From contig CAZWSL010000010.1 of assembly GCA_964636495.1 (NCBI GenBank), forward strand, positions 1 through 64,000: DNA of 64,000 nucleotides, read 5' to 3'. Made by a program: the position numbers and the translations under genes. This document shows, one piece after another, positions 9,044 to 17,486 of this stretch. The stretch is from Desulfobacula sp964636495 (GTDB taxonomy: Bacteria; Desulfobacterota; Desulfobacteria; Desulfobacterales; Desulfobacteraceae). The notes under the pieces were generated by a model that saw only the letters and a program-made list of their open reading frames with translations, ran no database searches and had not been told where the DNA came from. The first letter of the stretch is position 1. The number at the start of each line of letters is the position of its first letter.

Positions 9044-11452
9044 TCAATCAATACCGATTTTAAAAAGCTCCTCAGAATCAGCTGCTGTATCAGGTTTAGG
9101 TGTATATTCAACAGGCATGCTGCCCTCTTTAAAACATTCAAATATTGTTTTTTTTGACTCTTTTATGGGAAGCAATCCTGTTTCAGCATCAATTTTTCCA
9201 AAAACAATACCTTCCGGCACATCAAATGTTTTTACAGATTTTCCTTCCAGGGCATCCTGCATGAAATCCAGCCAGATCGGGCTTGCAGCTCTTGATCCTG
9301 TTTCTGATTTTCCAAGGGGAACATCCTGATCCAGTCCGACCCAGACACCTGTTGTATAACGTGGTGTATATCCAAGGAACCAGGCATCAAACAGGTTGTT
9401 TGTTGTCCCGGTTTTCCCTGCGGCCGGTCGTTTAAGAGCTTTAATACGCCATCCTGTTCCTGACTTTACCACACTTTCCAATATATTTGTCATGATATAG
9501 GCAGTGGTCATATCAATCACTTTTTTCCTTATCAGCTTGGAAGATTCCAGCAGATTTCCATCCCGGTCATAAATTTTTGTAATAAATACAGGCTCAATAA
9601 GATAACCAAGATTTGAAAACACAGAGTAGGCATTGACAATCTCAAGGAGTGACAGGCCTGATGACCCAAGAGCAATGGAAAGGTCCTTGCTGATATCCGA
9701 TGTAACACCCAGCTTGCGGGCATATTCAATCACGTAATCTATGCCTATATCCTGCAGAATCTTAATGGTAACAATGTTTCTTGACTTTACAAGGGCCTTC
9801 CTGAACAGGGTGGGGCCAAAAAATTTTTCTTTGTAGTTATGCGGCTTCCAGGTGAAATCACGTTCTGTGTCCTCATAAACAACCGGTGAATCTAAAATAA
9901 CCGTTGCTGCTGTATAACCTTTGTCAAGGGCTGCAGCATAAATGATCGGTTTAAATGCACTTCCCGGCTGGCGCCTGGATTGATATGCCCTGTTAAACTG
10001 GCTGTCCCTGTAATCGCGCCCTCCGATCATTGTCTTCACATGGCCTGTTTCAGCTTCTATGCTCAGAAGTGCTGACTGGGCAATCGGTTCCTGCTCAAGG
10101 GAAAAAACAAGCGCATTGTTTTCAGCTATATCATTTAATAATTTAACACTAATGATGTCTCCGGTTTCAAAAACATGGGAGGGTTTCTTGACTTTTGTTT
10201 CAAAATAGGCAACTTCAAGATCAGGCTTTCTTGCCCAGGTCATGTTTTCAAGCTGGATAAAACCGGTAAAATTGCCGACTCTAACAGTAGTTGTTTTATT
10301 CTTATCATCAATATTAACGATCACGCCCTGGTAAGTCTCTCCCCTCTCCAGCACCTGATTTCCCATATCTTCAGTAACCTGATTACAGAACACATCAATC
10401 TGGTCTGCAGAAATATGTTTTAACGGACCTCGATATCCCGTACGTCTGTCAAGCTCCAGCAAACCTTTGTTAACAGCATCTCTTCCCATCTTCTGAAGTT
10501 CTATATTAACTGCAGTATGTATCTGAAGTCCCTGGGTATACAATGCATCCTCACCAAAGTTTTTTTCCACATATCTTCTTACATGTTCTGTATAACACGG
10601 CACTCGCTCTATGAACCAGTTTTTACGCGGTTTTATATCCAGCTTCAGATCTATTGCCTCTGTCACTTCAAGATTCGTAATATAGCCATCCTCTTTCATA
10701 CGGTTAAGTACATAAATCTGTCTCTGCTTTGCACGTTTGGGAAATCTAAAAGGCGAGTACCTGCTGGGAGCCTGGGGAAGACCGGCCAGCATCGAGCATT
10801 CAGCAAGATTCAGATCTTTGACATGCTTTCCGAAATAGTTTTCAGATGCCGCTTCTACACCATATGCCCCATGCCCCAGATATATCTGGTTTAAGTAGAG
10901 ATAGAGGATTTCATCTTTTGAAAATTTTTTTTCAATCCGGTATGCAAGAATCGCCTCTTTAAATTTTCTTTTATACGTTCTCTCCGGTGTGAGTAAAAAA
11001 GATTTTGTAACCTGCTGTGTAATTGTTGAGCCACCCTGTACAATAGTGCCGGCCTGAAAATTTTTTATAAATGCCCTGACAATGGAAGGGATATCAATAC
11101 CGGGGTGTTCCCTGAACCTTGAGTCTTCAGCTGCAACAAAAGCATTAATCAGGCTTTCCGGCATCTGGGAGAGAGGAATGACAATTCTCCTCTGCTTATA
11201 AAATTCACCGATTTTTCTTCCATCATCTGAAAAGACACTTGTTACCGTTGCAGGACGGTAATCCCGGAGGGAGTTAATTTTGGGAAGGTCGTTGCACAGA
11301 TAATAATAAAGTCCTATAAGGCTGCCGCACCCAAGGAGAAGTGAAAAAAAAGAGAGAATAAAAAACCACTTTAATAAAGTAAAAAAAAAATTTTTTTTCT
11401 TTTTTTTACTTCTCTGTTTTAAAACTTTTGCTCTGCTCTTCTGTTTTGCCAT
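9044..11452 (-). CDS. penicillin-binding protein 1A, bifunctional glycosyltransferase/transpeptidase
   Basis: About 802 residues. A very basic cytoplasmic tail (KQRSKKKKKN) precedes one membrane anchor. The family 51 glycosyltransferase follows with EDSRFREHPG, GGSTITQQVTK and GHGAYGVEAAS. An OB-like insert leads to the transpeptidase with SxxK in PGSAFKP, SRN, and KTGTT near residue 690. It polymerises and cross-links peptidoglycan in the periplasm. I place the start at ATG 11452 (GGAA upstream) rather than the in-frame TTG at 11467, which lacks a spaced ribosome-binding site. It is a single gene with no partner on its strand, and its downstream neighbour is convergent. Confidence 0.93.
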   Translation of the reverse strand: MAKQKSRAKVLKQRSKKKKKNFFFTLLKWFFILSFFSLLLGCGSLIGLYYYLCNDLPKINSLRDYRPATVTSVFSDDGRKIGEFYKQRRIVIPLSQMPESLINAFVAAEDSRFREHPGIDIPSIVRAFIKNFQAGTIVQGGSTITQQVTKSFLLTPERTYKRKFKEAILAYRIEKKFSKDEILYLYLNQIYLGHGAYGVEAASENYFGKHVKDLNLAECSMLAGLPQAPSRYSPFRFPKRAKQRQIYVLNRMKEDGYITNLEVTEAIDLKLDIKPRKNWFIERVPCYTEHVRRYVEKNFGEDALYTQGLQIHTAVNIELQKMGRDAVNKGLLELDRRTGYRGPLKHISADQIDVFCNQVTEDMGNQVLERGETYQGVIVNIDDKNKTTTVRVGNFTGFIQLENMTWARKPDLEVAYFETKVKKPSHVFETGDIISVKLLNDIAENNALVFSLEQEPIAQSALLSIEAETGHVKTMIGGRDYRDSQFNRAYQSRRQPGSAFKPIIYAAALDKGYTAATVILDSPVVYEDTERDFTWKPHNYKEKFFGPTLFRKALVKSRNIVTIKILQDIGIDYVIEYARKLGVTSDISKDLSIALGSSGLSLLEIVNAYSVFSNLGYLIEPVFITKIYDRDGNLLESSKLIRKKVIDMTTAYIMTNILESVVKSGTGWRIKALKRPAAGKTGTTNNLFDAWFLGYTPRYTTGVWVGLDQDVPLGKSETGSRAASPIWLDFMQDALEGKSVKTFDVPEGIVFGKIDAETGLLPIKESKKTIFECFKEGSMPVEYTPKPDTAADSEELFKIGID

Positions 11453-11557
11453 AACATTCCGGATCAACCATCAAATTTATTATCCTAAAAAGGTTTTTAG
11501 CAGATTATTCATTTTATGGCAATACCTGCCCGGCAGTTGGATTTAATTTTCATAAAT

Positions 11558-11586
11558 TTGACTTTTTGAGCAATATCGGTTATTTA
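11558..11586 (+). promoter_or_regulatory. sigma-70 promoter for the hisI-hisG-engB-era operon, with overlapping palindrome
   Basis: TTGACT (11558-11563), 17 nt, then TATTTA (11581-11586), about 40 nt upstream of the hisI start. The 18-nt near-palindrome ATTTAAAAGCGCTTAAAT (11582-11599) overlaps the -10 and start region and could be an operator. A ribosome-binding site GGAG follows about 12 nt before the hisI ATG. Confidence 0.55.
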
Positions 11587-11628
11587 AAAGCGCTTAAATA
11601 AATGGATTTAAAGGAGTAATCACTTGAA

Positions 11629-12003
11629 ATGATAAAACTGGATTTTAAAAAAACAGATGGGTTGATCCCTGCTATTGCACAGGATGCCGCTACAGGAGAA
11701 GTCCTTATGCTTGGTTTTATGAACAGCCAGGCTTTTGATAAAACTGTCAGAAGCGGAAAAGCAACATATTTCAGCAGGTCAAGGCAGTCCCTCTGGACAA
11801 AAGGCGAAACATCAGGCCATGTACAGATAGTTAAGGAGATTCGGATTGACTGCGATAATGACACTGTTCTTTTAAAGGTGGAGCAAAAAGGCGGAGCATC
11901 CTGCCATAAAGGATATAAATCGTGTTTTTTTTCAAGAATTGAGAATAATGAATTAAAAATTGTGGAATCAAAAATCTTTGATCCCAAAAAGGTATATAAA
12001 TAA
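11629..12003 (+). CDS. hisI: phosphoribosyl-AMP cyclohydrolase
   Basis: This 124-residue protein is the mono-functional HisI, without a HisE pyrophosphohydrolase domain. It shows the family blocks LMLGFMNSQAF, SRSRQSLWTKGETSGH, the metal-binding DCDNDT and the zinc Cys in CHKGYKSCF. It opens the purine ring of PR-AMP in histidine synthesis. The stop codon overlaps the hisG start by one base. The other his genes are not in this window, so the pathway is split. Confidence 0.95.
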   Translation: MIKLDFKKTDGLIPAIAQDAATGEVLMLGFMNSQAFDKTVRSGKATYFSRSRQSLWTKGETSGHVQIVKEIRIDCDNDTVLLKVEQKGGASCHKGYKSCFFSRIENNELKIVESKIFDPKKVYK

Positions 12004-12878
12004 TGGAAAAAATATTAAAACTTGGAATCCCCAAAGGGAGCCTTCAAAATGCAACCATAAATCTATTTAAAAGATCTGGGTGGAAAATCAATGTGGAGGG
12101 CAGAAGTTATTTTCCCGATATAGATGATGATACCATTGAGTGCGCACTCTGTCGTGCCCAGGAGATGTCCATCAATGTGGAAAGCGGAATAATTGACGTT
12201 GGTCTGACCGGTCTTGACTGGATAGCTGAACATGAGTCTGATGTCCATGTTGTCAGTGATCTTATCTATTCAAAAGTGAGTGCCAGACCGGCGCGCTGGG
12301 TAGTAGCCGTTGCAAACAACTCATCGGTTAAAACCCTTGAAGACCTGAAAGGCAAAACCATCTCCACAGAACTTGTCAAATTCACCAGACGGTTTTTCAA
12401 AAAACGTAATATTGATGTAAACGTAAAATTTTCATGGGGCGCAACAGAAGCCAAAATAGTTTCAGGACTTGCCGATGCCATTGTGGAAATAACTGAAACA
12501 GAGAGTACAATAAGAGCCCACAATTTAAAAGTCATCCATGAAGTTATGGAAACAAATACTCAATTAATTGCAAATAAAGACGCATGGAATGATCCAAGGA
12601 AAAAGGAGAAAATCAAGCAGATTGCAATGCTGCTCAAAGGTGCCCTGGCTGCCCAGAAGCTTGTCGGGATTAAAATGAATGTACCCCAGAATAGAATTGA
12701 AGAGGTTGTTTCCCTCCTTCCAAGCCTCAATGCACCGACTGTGGCATCTTTATACCAGACAGACTGGTTTTCCGTTGAAACTATTGTTGACACAAAAAAA
12801 GTGAGAAACCTGATTCCGCTTTTGCTTCAAACCGGTGCAGAAGGAATTATTGAATATCCATTAAATAAGGTGCTTTAG
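12003..12878 (+). CDS. hisG: ATP phosphoribosyltransferase (long form)
   Basis: At 291 residues this is the long, hexameric HisG with a C-terminal ACT-like regulatory domain, so it does not need HisZ. It starts with KLGIPKGSLQNATI, has VGLTGLDWIAE near residue 70 and the PRPP-loop region LADAIVEITETESTIRAHNL near 160-178. The last 80 residues match the HisG_C domain that binds histidine for feedback inhibition. It catalyses the first step of histidine biosynthesis. It is coupled to hisI upstream (TAATG) and abuts the aminotransferase downstream with no gap. Confidence 0.95.
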   Translation: MEKILKLGIPKGSLQNATINLFKRSGWKINVEGRSYFPDIDDDTIECALCRAQEMSINVESGIIDVGLTGLDWIAEHESDVHVVSDLIYSKVSARPARWVVAVANNSSVKTLEDLKGKTISTELVKFTRRFFKKRNIDVNVKFSWGATEAKIVSGLADAIVEITETESTIRAHNLKVIHEVMETNTQLIANKDAWNDPRKKEKIKQIAMLLKGALAAQKLVGIKMNVPQNRIEEVVSLLPSLNAPTVASLYQTDWFSVETIVDTKKVRNLIPLLLQTGAEGIIEYPLNKVL

Positions 12879-14039
12879 ATGAAACCAGCAGCAAGATGTG
12901 AAAATATTACACCATTTATTGTAATGGAAATAATGGAAAAAATCCATAAAATGGAAAAAAGAGGCATTGATGTTATCCACATGGAAATAGGAGAGCCTGA
13001 TTTTAATGTCCCTGAATGTGTAACCCGGGCAAGCATTGATGCCTTGTCATCCAATGCAACACACTATACTCACAGCCTCGGCGATATCAGGCTGCGGGAA
13101 GCCATAAGCCATTATCATAAAAAAACATATAACAGTAATATTGATCCCGGACATATTGTTGTCACCTCGGGCACTTCACCTGCCATGCTGCTCCTCTTTT
13201 CCGCACTTGTGAACCCGGGTGATGAGATTATCATATCTGATCCCCACTATGCATGCTATGAAAATTTTATCAACTATGCACAGGGTGTTCCCGTAACTGT
13301 GGACGTTTTTGAGGAAGATGGTTTCATCTATACTCCAGAAGCAATACAGAAAAAAATAACAGCTAAAACAAAGGCTGTTTTTATAAATTCGCCTTCCAAC
13401 CCAACGGGTAACGTTGTTCCCAGAGATAGAATGGAACAGATTGTAAATGTGGCAGAAGAAAACAATCTTTATATCATTTCAGATGAAATTTACCATGGAC
13501 TGGTATATGAAGGCAGAGAACACTCAATTTATGAATTTACAGACAAAGCATTCTTATTAAACGGATTTTCAAAACTTTTTGCCATGACGGGTCTGCGTCT
13601 CGGGTATCTGATAGCTCCGCCCGAATTTATACGGGCTTTGCAGATTCTGGAACAGAATTTCTTTATTTGTGCAAATTCCATTATCCAGCTCGCAGGAATA
13701 GCTGCTTTGAAAAATGCCGGTGAAGAGACAAGAAAAATGAGGGAAACATATAATAAACGCCGCATCTATATGATTAACAGATTAAAGAAAATGGGACTTG
13801 GCATTACCATTGAACCCACAGGAGCATTTTATGTATTTGCCAATGCAAAACATATTTCAAATGACTCTCTTGCCCTTGCCCATGATATCCTGGAAAAAGC
13901 GCATATTGGGGTTACTCCAGGCATTGATTTCGGAAAAAACGGTGAAGGATATCTGCGCTTTTCCTATGCAAACTCAATGGAAAATCTTAAAACCGGGCTT
14001 GACAGAATGGAAGCGTATTTAAAAGATTTATCATCATGA
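12879..14039 (+). CDS. class I/II PLP-dependent aminotransferase
   Basis: The 386-residue fold-type I aminotransferase has NSPSNPTGN near residue 170, SDEIYHGL near 203 and the PLP-binding Lys in NGFSKLFAMTGLRLGY near 233. The conserved C-terminal Arg lies in GYLRFSYA. It belongs to the aspartate/alanine aminotransferase-like branch rather than canonical HisC, although it begins directly after the hisG stop. The amino donor and acceptor cannot be deduced. A histidinol-phosphate role is possible from context but not supported by signature. Its stop overlaps the engB start. Confidence 0.88.
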   Translation: MKPAARCENITPFIVMEIMEKIHKMEKRGIDVIHMEIGEPDFNVPECVTRASIDALSSNATHYTHSLGDIRLREAISHYHKKTYNSNIDPGHIVVTSGTSPAMLLLFSALVNPGDEIIISDPHYACYENFINYAQGVPVTVDVFEEDGFIYTPEAIQKKITAKTKAVFINSPSNPTGNVVPRDRMEQIVNVAEENNLYIISDEIYHGLVYEGREHSIYEFTDKAFLLNGFSKLFAMTGLRLGYLIAPPEFIRALQILEQNFFICANSIIQLAGIAALKNAGEETRKMRETYNKRRIYMINRLKKMGLGITIEPTGAFYVFANAKHISNDSLALAHDILEKAHIGVTPGIDFGKNGEGYLRFSYANSMENLKTGLDRMEAYLKDLSS

Positions 14040-14629
14040 TTATTAAAAACAGTGAATTTATTAAAAGTGCTGCCAGGCCGTCCCACTATCCTGAGCACGA
14101 TTTGCCGGAAATCGCATTTGCCGGACGCTCAAATGTTGGTAAATCTTCTTTGATCAACACTTTGATTCAGAGAAAAGACATGGTAAAAACAAGTTCAAAA
14201 CCAGGCTGCACACAGCTTATAAATTTTTTTCTGATAAATGACGACCTGGTTTTTGTGGATCTTCCCGGTTATGGATATGCCAAAGTATCAAAAAAAATCA
14301 GAGCCCAATGGCAGCCCATGGTTGAAAAATATCTCTCTCTGAGAAAAAATCTTTATGGACTCATTCTTTTAATGGATATACGAAGAGATCCCGGAAAAGA
14401 GGAATCTGAACTGTTGGAGTGGCTGGAAATCCAAAAAATACCCTGCCTTGTTGTTTTAACCAAAATTGACAAACTATCAAAAAACAAACAGAAAAAACGC
14501 CTTTCATCTATCTGCTCACTGATACATAGAGAAGAAAATGGTGTCATACTTTTTTCTGCAAAGACCAAACGTGGCAGAGAAACAATAATTAAAGAGATTA
14601 CAGATTTAATAGCGTGGTATGATGAGTAA
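14036..14629 (+). CDS. engB: ribosome biogenesis GTPase EngB/YsxC
   Basis: This 197-residue single G-domain protein has G1 GRSNVGKSS (about residue 31), the G2 region KPGCTQLINFF, G3 DLPGYGYAKV and G4 TKIDKLSK. It shows the TrmE-Era-EngA-YihA-Septin family order and the usual EngB length. It assists late large-subunit ribosome assembly. It overlaps the aminotransferase gene by 4 nt and the era gene by 11 nt, so it is translationally coupled on both sides. Confidence 0.96.
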   Translation: MIIKNSEFIKSAARPSHYPEHDLPEIAFAGRSNVGKSSLINTLIQRKDMVKTSSKPGCTQLINFFLINDDLVFVDLPGYGYAKVSKKIRAQWQPMVEKYLSLRKNLYGLILLMDIRRDPGKEESELLEWLEIQKIPCLVVLTKIDKLSKNKQKKRLSSICSLIHREENGVILFSAKTKRGRETIIKEITDLIAWYDE

Positions 14630-15518
14630 AAAAAAACAACAGGACATACAGTCTGGTTTTGTGGGTATTATAGGAGCTCCCAATGCAGGAAAATCAACAC
14701 TGCTGAATCAAATTCTCGGACAGAAAATTTCAATTACATCAAAGAAACCACAAACAACAAGAGATAGAATCATTGGTATCGTAAACAGGCCGTTCTCCCA
14801 GATTATTTTTGTTGATACCCCGGGAATTCATAAGAGCAAAAACCTGTTAAACAGAAGAATTGTTGATCAGGCAATGATGGCTTTTGCGGATGTAGATATA
14901 ATTCTTTTCATGGTTGATGCCGCAGCCAGAAACCATTCTGCTGAAAAATTAATCTTATCTCTCTTGAAAAAAAGTTCAAAAAAAGTTGTTCTGGCAATGA
15001 ATAAGATAGACCTGGTAAAAAAAGCGTCAATTTTTACCCTTGTTGAAGAGTTTCAGAATCTACATGATTTTAAAGCCATTGTACCGGTTTCAGCTATGCA
15101 GAACATTCAGGTGAGTGATCTGCTTTGTGAAGTTGAGAGTTTACTGCCAAGAGGACCGAAACTCTTTCCTGAAGAGACCTTTACTGATGTTTCGGAAAAA
15201 TTCATGGTTAAAGAGATTATCAGGGAAAAAGTTTTCCGGCTCACAGGGATGGAAATCCCCTATTCAAGTGCCGTTACCATAGACTCATTTGCCATTGAAA
15301 AAAGACTCATTGTCATCCATGCAAGCATTCATGTGGTCAGAAACTCACAAAAGGGGATTATAATAGGAAAAAAAGGCTCCATGCTGTCAAAGATAGGATA
15401 CAGAGCCAGAAAAGATATTGAGCAGATGACAGGGCGAAAAATCCTGTTGAAACTTTTTGTAAAGGTTACAAAAAACTGGATTGACAACAAGAAAATTTTA
15501 AATGAATTTGGCTATTAG
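14619..15518 (+). CDS. era: GTPase Era, 16S rRNA-binding
   Basis: At 299 residues this is standard Era. The N-terminal G domain has GAPNAGKST, QTTRDRIIGI, DTPGIHKSKN and MNKIDLV. The C-terminal KH domain (about 200-295) has GIIIGKKGSMLSKIG as the RNA-binding GxxG loop. Era binds the 3' end of 16S rRNA during 30S maturation. Start codons at 14619 and 14622 are adjacent and cannot be distinguished. The same window encodes EngB and an RNase III fusion, all acting on ribosome assembly. Confidence 0.97.
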   Translation: MMSKKKQQDIQSGFVGIIGAPNAGKSTLLNQILGQKISITSKKPQTTRDRIIGIVNRPFSQIIFVDTPGIHKSKNLLNRRIVDQAMMAFADVDIILFMVDAAARNHSAEKLILSLLKKSSKKVVLAMNKIDLVKKASIFTLVEEFQNLHDFKAIVPVSAMQNIQVSDLLCEVESLLPRGPKLFPEETFTDVSEKFMVKEIIREKVFRLTGMEIPYSSAVTIDSFAIEKRLIVIHASIHVVRNSQKGIIIGKKGSMLSKIGYRARKDIEQMTGRKILLKLFVKVTKNWIDNKKILNEFGY

Positions 15519-15522
15519 ATCC

Positions 15523-15816
15523 ATGGAAAAGCTTACAATGTTAGTGGATGAAAGATTCATAAAAAAAGAGCGGGAAAAAGCAAGGAGTCTGCGTTCAAGT
15601 CAATGGTGGAAGCGAAAACGCGCATCAGGCATATGCCATTATTGTCAAAACAAATTTCCACCAGGAGATCTTACCATGGATCATATCATACCCCTTGCAA
15701 GGGGAGGAAAAACCCAAAAGTTCAATATTGCAGCATGCTGTAAAGCGTGTAATACAAAAAAAAAACAGCTTCTGCCTTTTGAGTGGGAAGAGTATATGAA
15801 CACGCTAAGAAAATAG
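15523..15816 (+). CDS. small HNH endonuclease-like protein downstream of era
   Basis: About 97 residues. The middle carries a CxxC pair in CHYCQNKF, then the HNH core DHIIPLARGGKT...N and a second CxxC in CKACNTKKK, so the nuclease motif and its structural zinc site both look complete. The basic N-terminal region (KKEREKARSLRSSQWWKRKR) could contact nucleic acid. The frame is open from ATG 15502, inside era, but I prefer ATG 15523 or the Met at 15538, because they avoid the overlap. There is no clear ribosome-binding site. It sits tightly behind era, without any restriction or homing partner, so a housekeeping nucleic-acid role is more likely than defence. Confidence 0.75.
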   Translation: MEKLTMLVDERFIKKEREKARSLRSSQWWKRKRASGICHYCQNKFPPGDLTMDHIIPLARGGKTQKFNIAACCKACNTKKKQLLPFEWEEYMNTLRK

Positions 15817-15832
15817 CCTGCGTCCGTACAGA

Positions 15833-16714
15833 CTACTCTTTTTTAACTCCCTTTTTTTTCTTACTGCAAAGTCTGTGAACAGTTTGCGCGTGCCATTCGC
15901 CACGGCCGGAAAAAGTTGGATGCCCCAGTTCTACCAGTTTTACTGCCACTTCATTATAGGTAGCACCCTCTTCTCTCATCGTATGTATGAGATCCATGGT
16001 TGCTTTGCGGTCAATAATTTTCTTTTTAACCGGAGCTGTTTCTTTAATTTCTTTTTTAACTGCTTTTTTTGTTCTGCTAATCACCGGTTTTACTGAATTT
16101 TTATCAGGTTCTTCTCCGGAGAGAGGTTTATCTGCTGCTGGTTTTTGAAAAGTCTTATACTGTTTTTCTGTTTTCTGCTCTGTTGTTTTATACTTCCTGG
16201 TTCTGTTATCTTTGGTGCTGCCTGTTTTTATCTTTCTTTCCTGAGCAGTGTTTTTTTTAGATTTAATTTTTTTTATTGTATTTTTTTTGTTTTTTGAACT
16301 GACAGCTTCCTTTTTTTCTTCTGGTGTTTTTGAAGGTAGAGGCGCAATATTCATATGATTTATAATTCTCTCAACAAAATCAACCTGTTTCTCCAGCATG
16401 GAAGCCGTTTTCTTCTGAACTTCAATCATATCATTCTGATTTTTTACCAGAACCTCAACATGACCGCTAAGGGTTTCTATGGCATCTGACAGCATGGATG
16501 TGACCAGGTTATCATCTGGTGAAGTCTGTTTTCCACCCTGCGTGTGGATCGGTGGTCTTTTCATCTGCTGCTGTTTTCGACTATGTTGATACCCTCCATA
16601 TGCATGAAATCTTGAACTGCTGTAATGGTGAGAGTTATCATAACTTTTGCGTGTCTTTTGCGGTCGTTGTTTTTCAGACTGACCATTACGCAAATTTTGT
16701 AGAAAATCGTTCAT
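15833..16714 (-). CDS. lysine-rich protein with coiled coil and recombinase-like C-terminal helix domain
   Basis: I do not recognise a named family for this 293-residue protein. Residues 1-65 are basic, with His/Tyr/Gln-rich stretches. Residues about 70-122 are an amphipathic, probably coiled-coil, segment. Residues 125-235 are a Lys-rich low-complexity linker. Residues 238-285 form a compact domain ending in a GRGEWHAQTVHRL block that resembles the helix-turn-helix of the recombinase domain in large serine integrases. No catalytic resolvase domain is present. The start ATG 16714 follows GGAGG by 11 nt. It may bind DNA or RNA. The function is unknown. Confidence 0.7.
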   Translation of the reverse strand: MNDFLQNLRNGQSEKQRPQKTRKSYDNSHHYSSSRFHAYGGYQHSRKQQQMKRPPIHTQGGKQTSPDDNLVTSMLSDAIETLSGHVEVLVKNQNDMIEVQKKTASMLEKQVDFVERIINHMNIAPLPSKTPEEKKEAVSSKNKKNTIKKIKSKKNTAQERKIKTGSTKDNRTRKYKTTEQKTEKQYKTFQKPAADKPLSGEEPDKNSVKPVISRTKKAVKKEIKETAPVKKKIIDRKATMDLIHTMREEGATYNEVAVKLVELGHPTFSGRGEWHAQTVHRLCSKKKKGVKKE

Positions 16715-17000
16715 TTAATTCGTATCCTCCTGGAATTTTTAATATTGTCAAACAAAGAACTACCCGTTTTGACGAAACTGTATATATATGTCTAATCCTT
16801 TAGATTTTTCAAGCGGGTTTTTGAGAGCTAACTCTATTATCTTCTTGTTTTTTTAGAATTTTGTCAAGTTCTTTTTGCGTTTTTATGAATTATAACATGA
16901 AATATATTTTTATTGTTTAATTGTTTGAAAGCCAGTCACCTTTATGGTAATTCTACCACTCAGATATAAAAATTAACAATTAATAACAGGACAAATAGAG
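16715..17000 (+). other. AT-rich divergent intergenic region before queF
   Basis: 286 nt separating the lysine-rich protein gene (minus) from queF (plus). A weak candidate promoter for queF is TTGTCA (16861-16866), 17 nt, TATGAA (16884-16889). I looked for a preQ1 riboswitch core and found none. Confidence 0.4.
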
Positions 17001-17402
17001 ATGGTGGAAAATAAAAATTATAAAACAAATTATAAAATTGAAAATCCCGATATTGTAAAGACAGACCTGCTTGAACCGATTCCCTATGCTTATAAATCCA
17101 AACGCAGTATTGATATTATCATAAAACAGCCGGAATACACGTCGGTATGCCCAATGACAGGTTTGCCGGACAATGGCTGTATAACCATAAAATACAGCCC
17201 GGATGAAACAATAGTAGAGCTTAAGTCATTAAAATATTATCTGCTGCAGTACAGAAATGTCGGTATGTTTTACGAACATGTGATCAATAAGATCCTTGAT
17301 GACCTTGTAGAAGTCTTAAACCCCCTGAAAATGGAAATCAAAGGTGAATTCACGCCCAGGGGAGGCATAAGCTCCATTGCGACTGCAGTCTATGAAAAAT
17401 AA
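17001..17402 (+). CDS. queF: NADPH-dependent preQ0 reductase (type I QueF)
   Basis: The 133-residue protein is the short unimodular QueF. It has the catalytic Cys in SVCPMTGLPDNG (near residue 55) with the paired Asp, and the QueF motif ELKSLKYYLLQYRN (near 74-87) that binds NADPH. The C-terminal block GEFTPRGGISS is typical of the type I family. It reduces 7-cyano-7-deazaguanine to preQ1 for queuosine in tRNA. It stands alone here, without queC, queD or queE, but lies next to two dihydrouridine synthase genes, so the neighbourhood is rich in tRNA-modification genes. Confidence 0.93.
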   Translation: MVENKNYKTNYKIENPDIVKTDLLEPIPYAYKSKRSIDIIIKQPEYTSVCPMTGLPDNGCITIKYSPDETIVELKSLKYYLLQYRNVGMFYEHVINKILDDLVEVLNPLKMEIKGEFTPRGGISSIATAVYEK

Positions 17403-17486
17403 ATAACCCGGTTTGAAAGAATCAGCAATATAAAAAAAACAGAGAAATTCTTACTGTACAGTTATGAAAATGATGTATCCGGTCTC

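Noticed and set aside
11453..11467. TTG start adding five residues to PBP1A
   Set aside because: ATG 11452 has a better-placed GGAA, and the basic tail starts naturally there.
15523..15816. HNH protein as part of a restriction or homing system
   Set aside because: No methyltransferase, intron, intein or phage gene is nearby. It is tightly attached to era, so housekeeping is more likely.
16715..17000. preQ1 riboswitch before queF
   Set aside because: No preQ1-I type hairpin with A-rich tail and no preQ1-II or III core was found.
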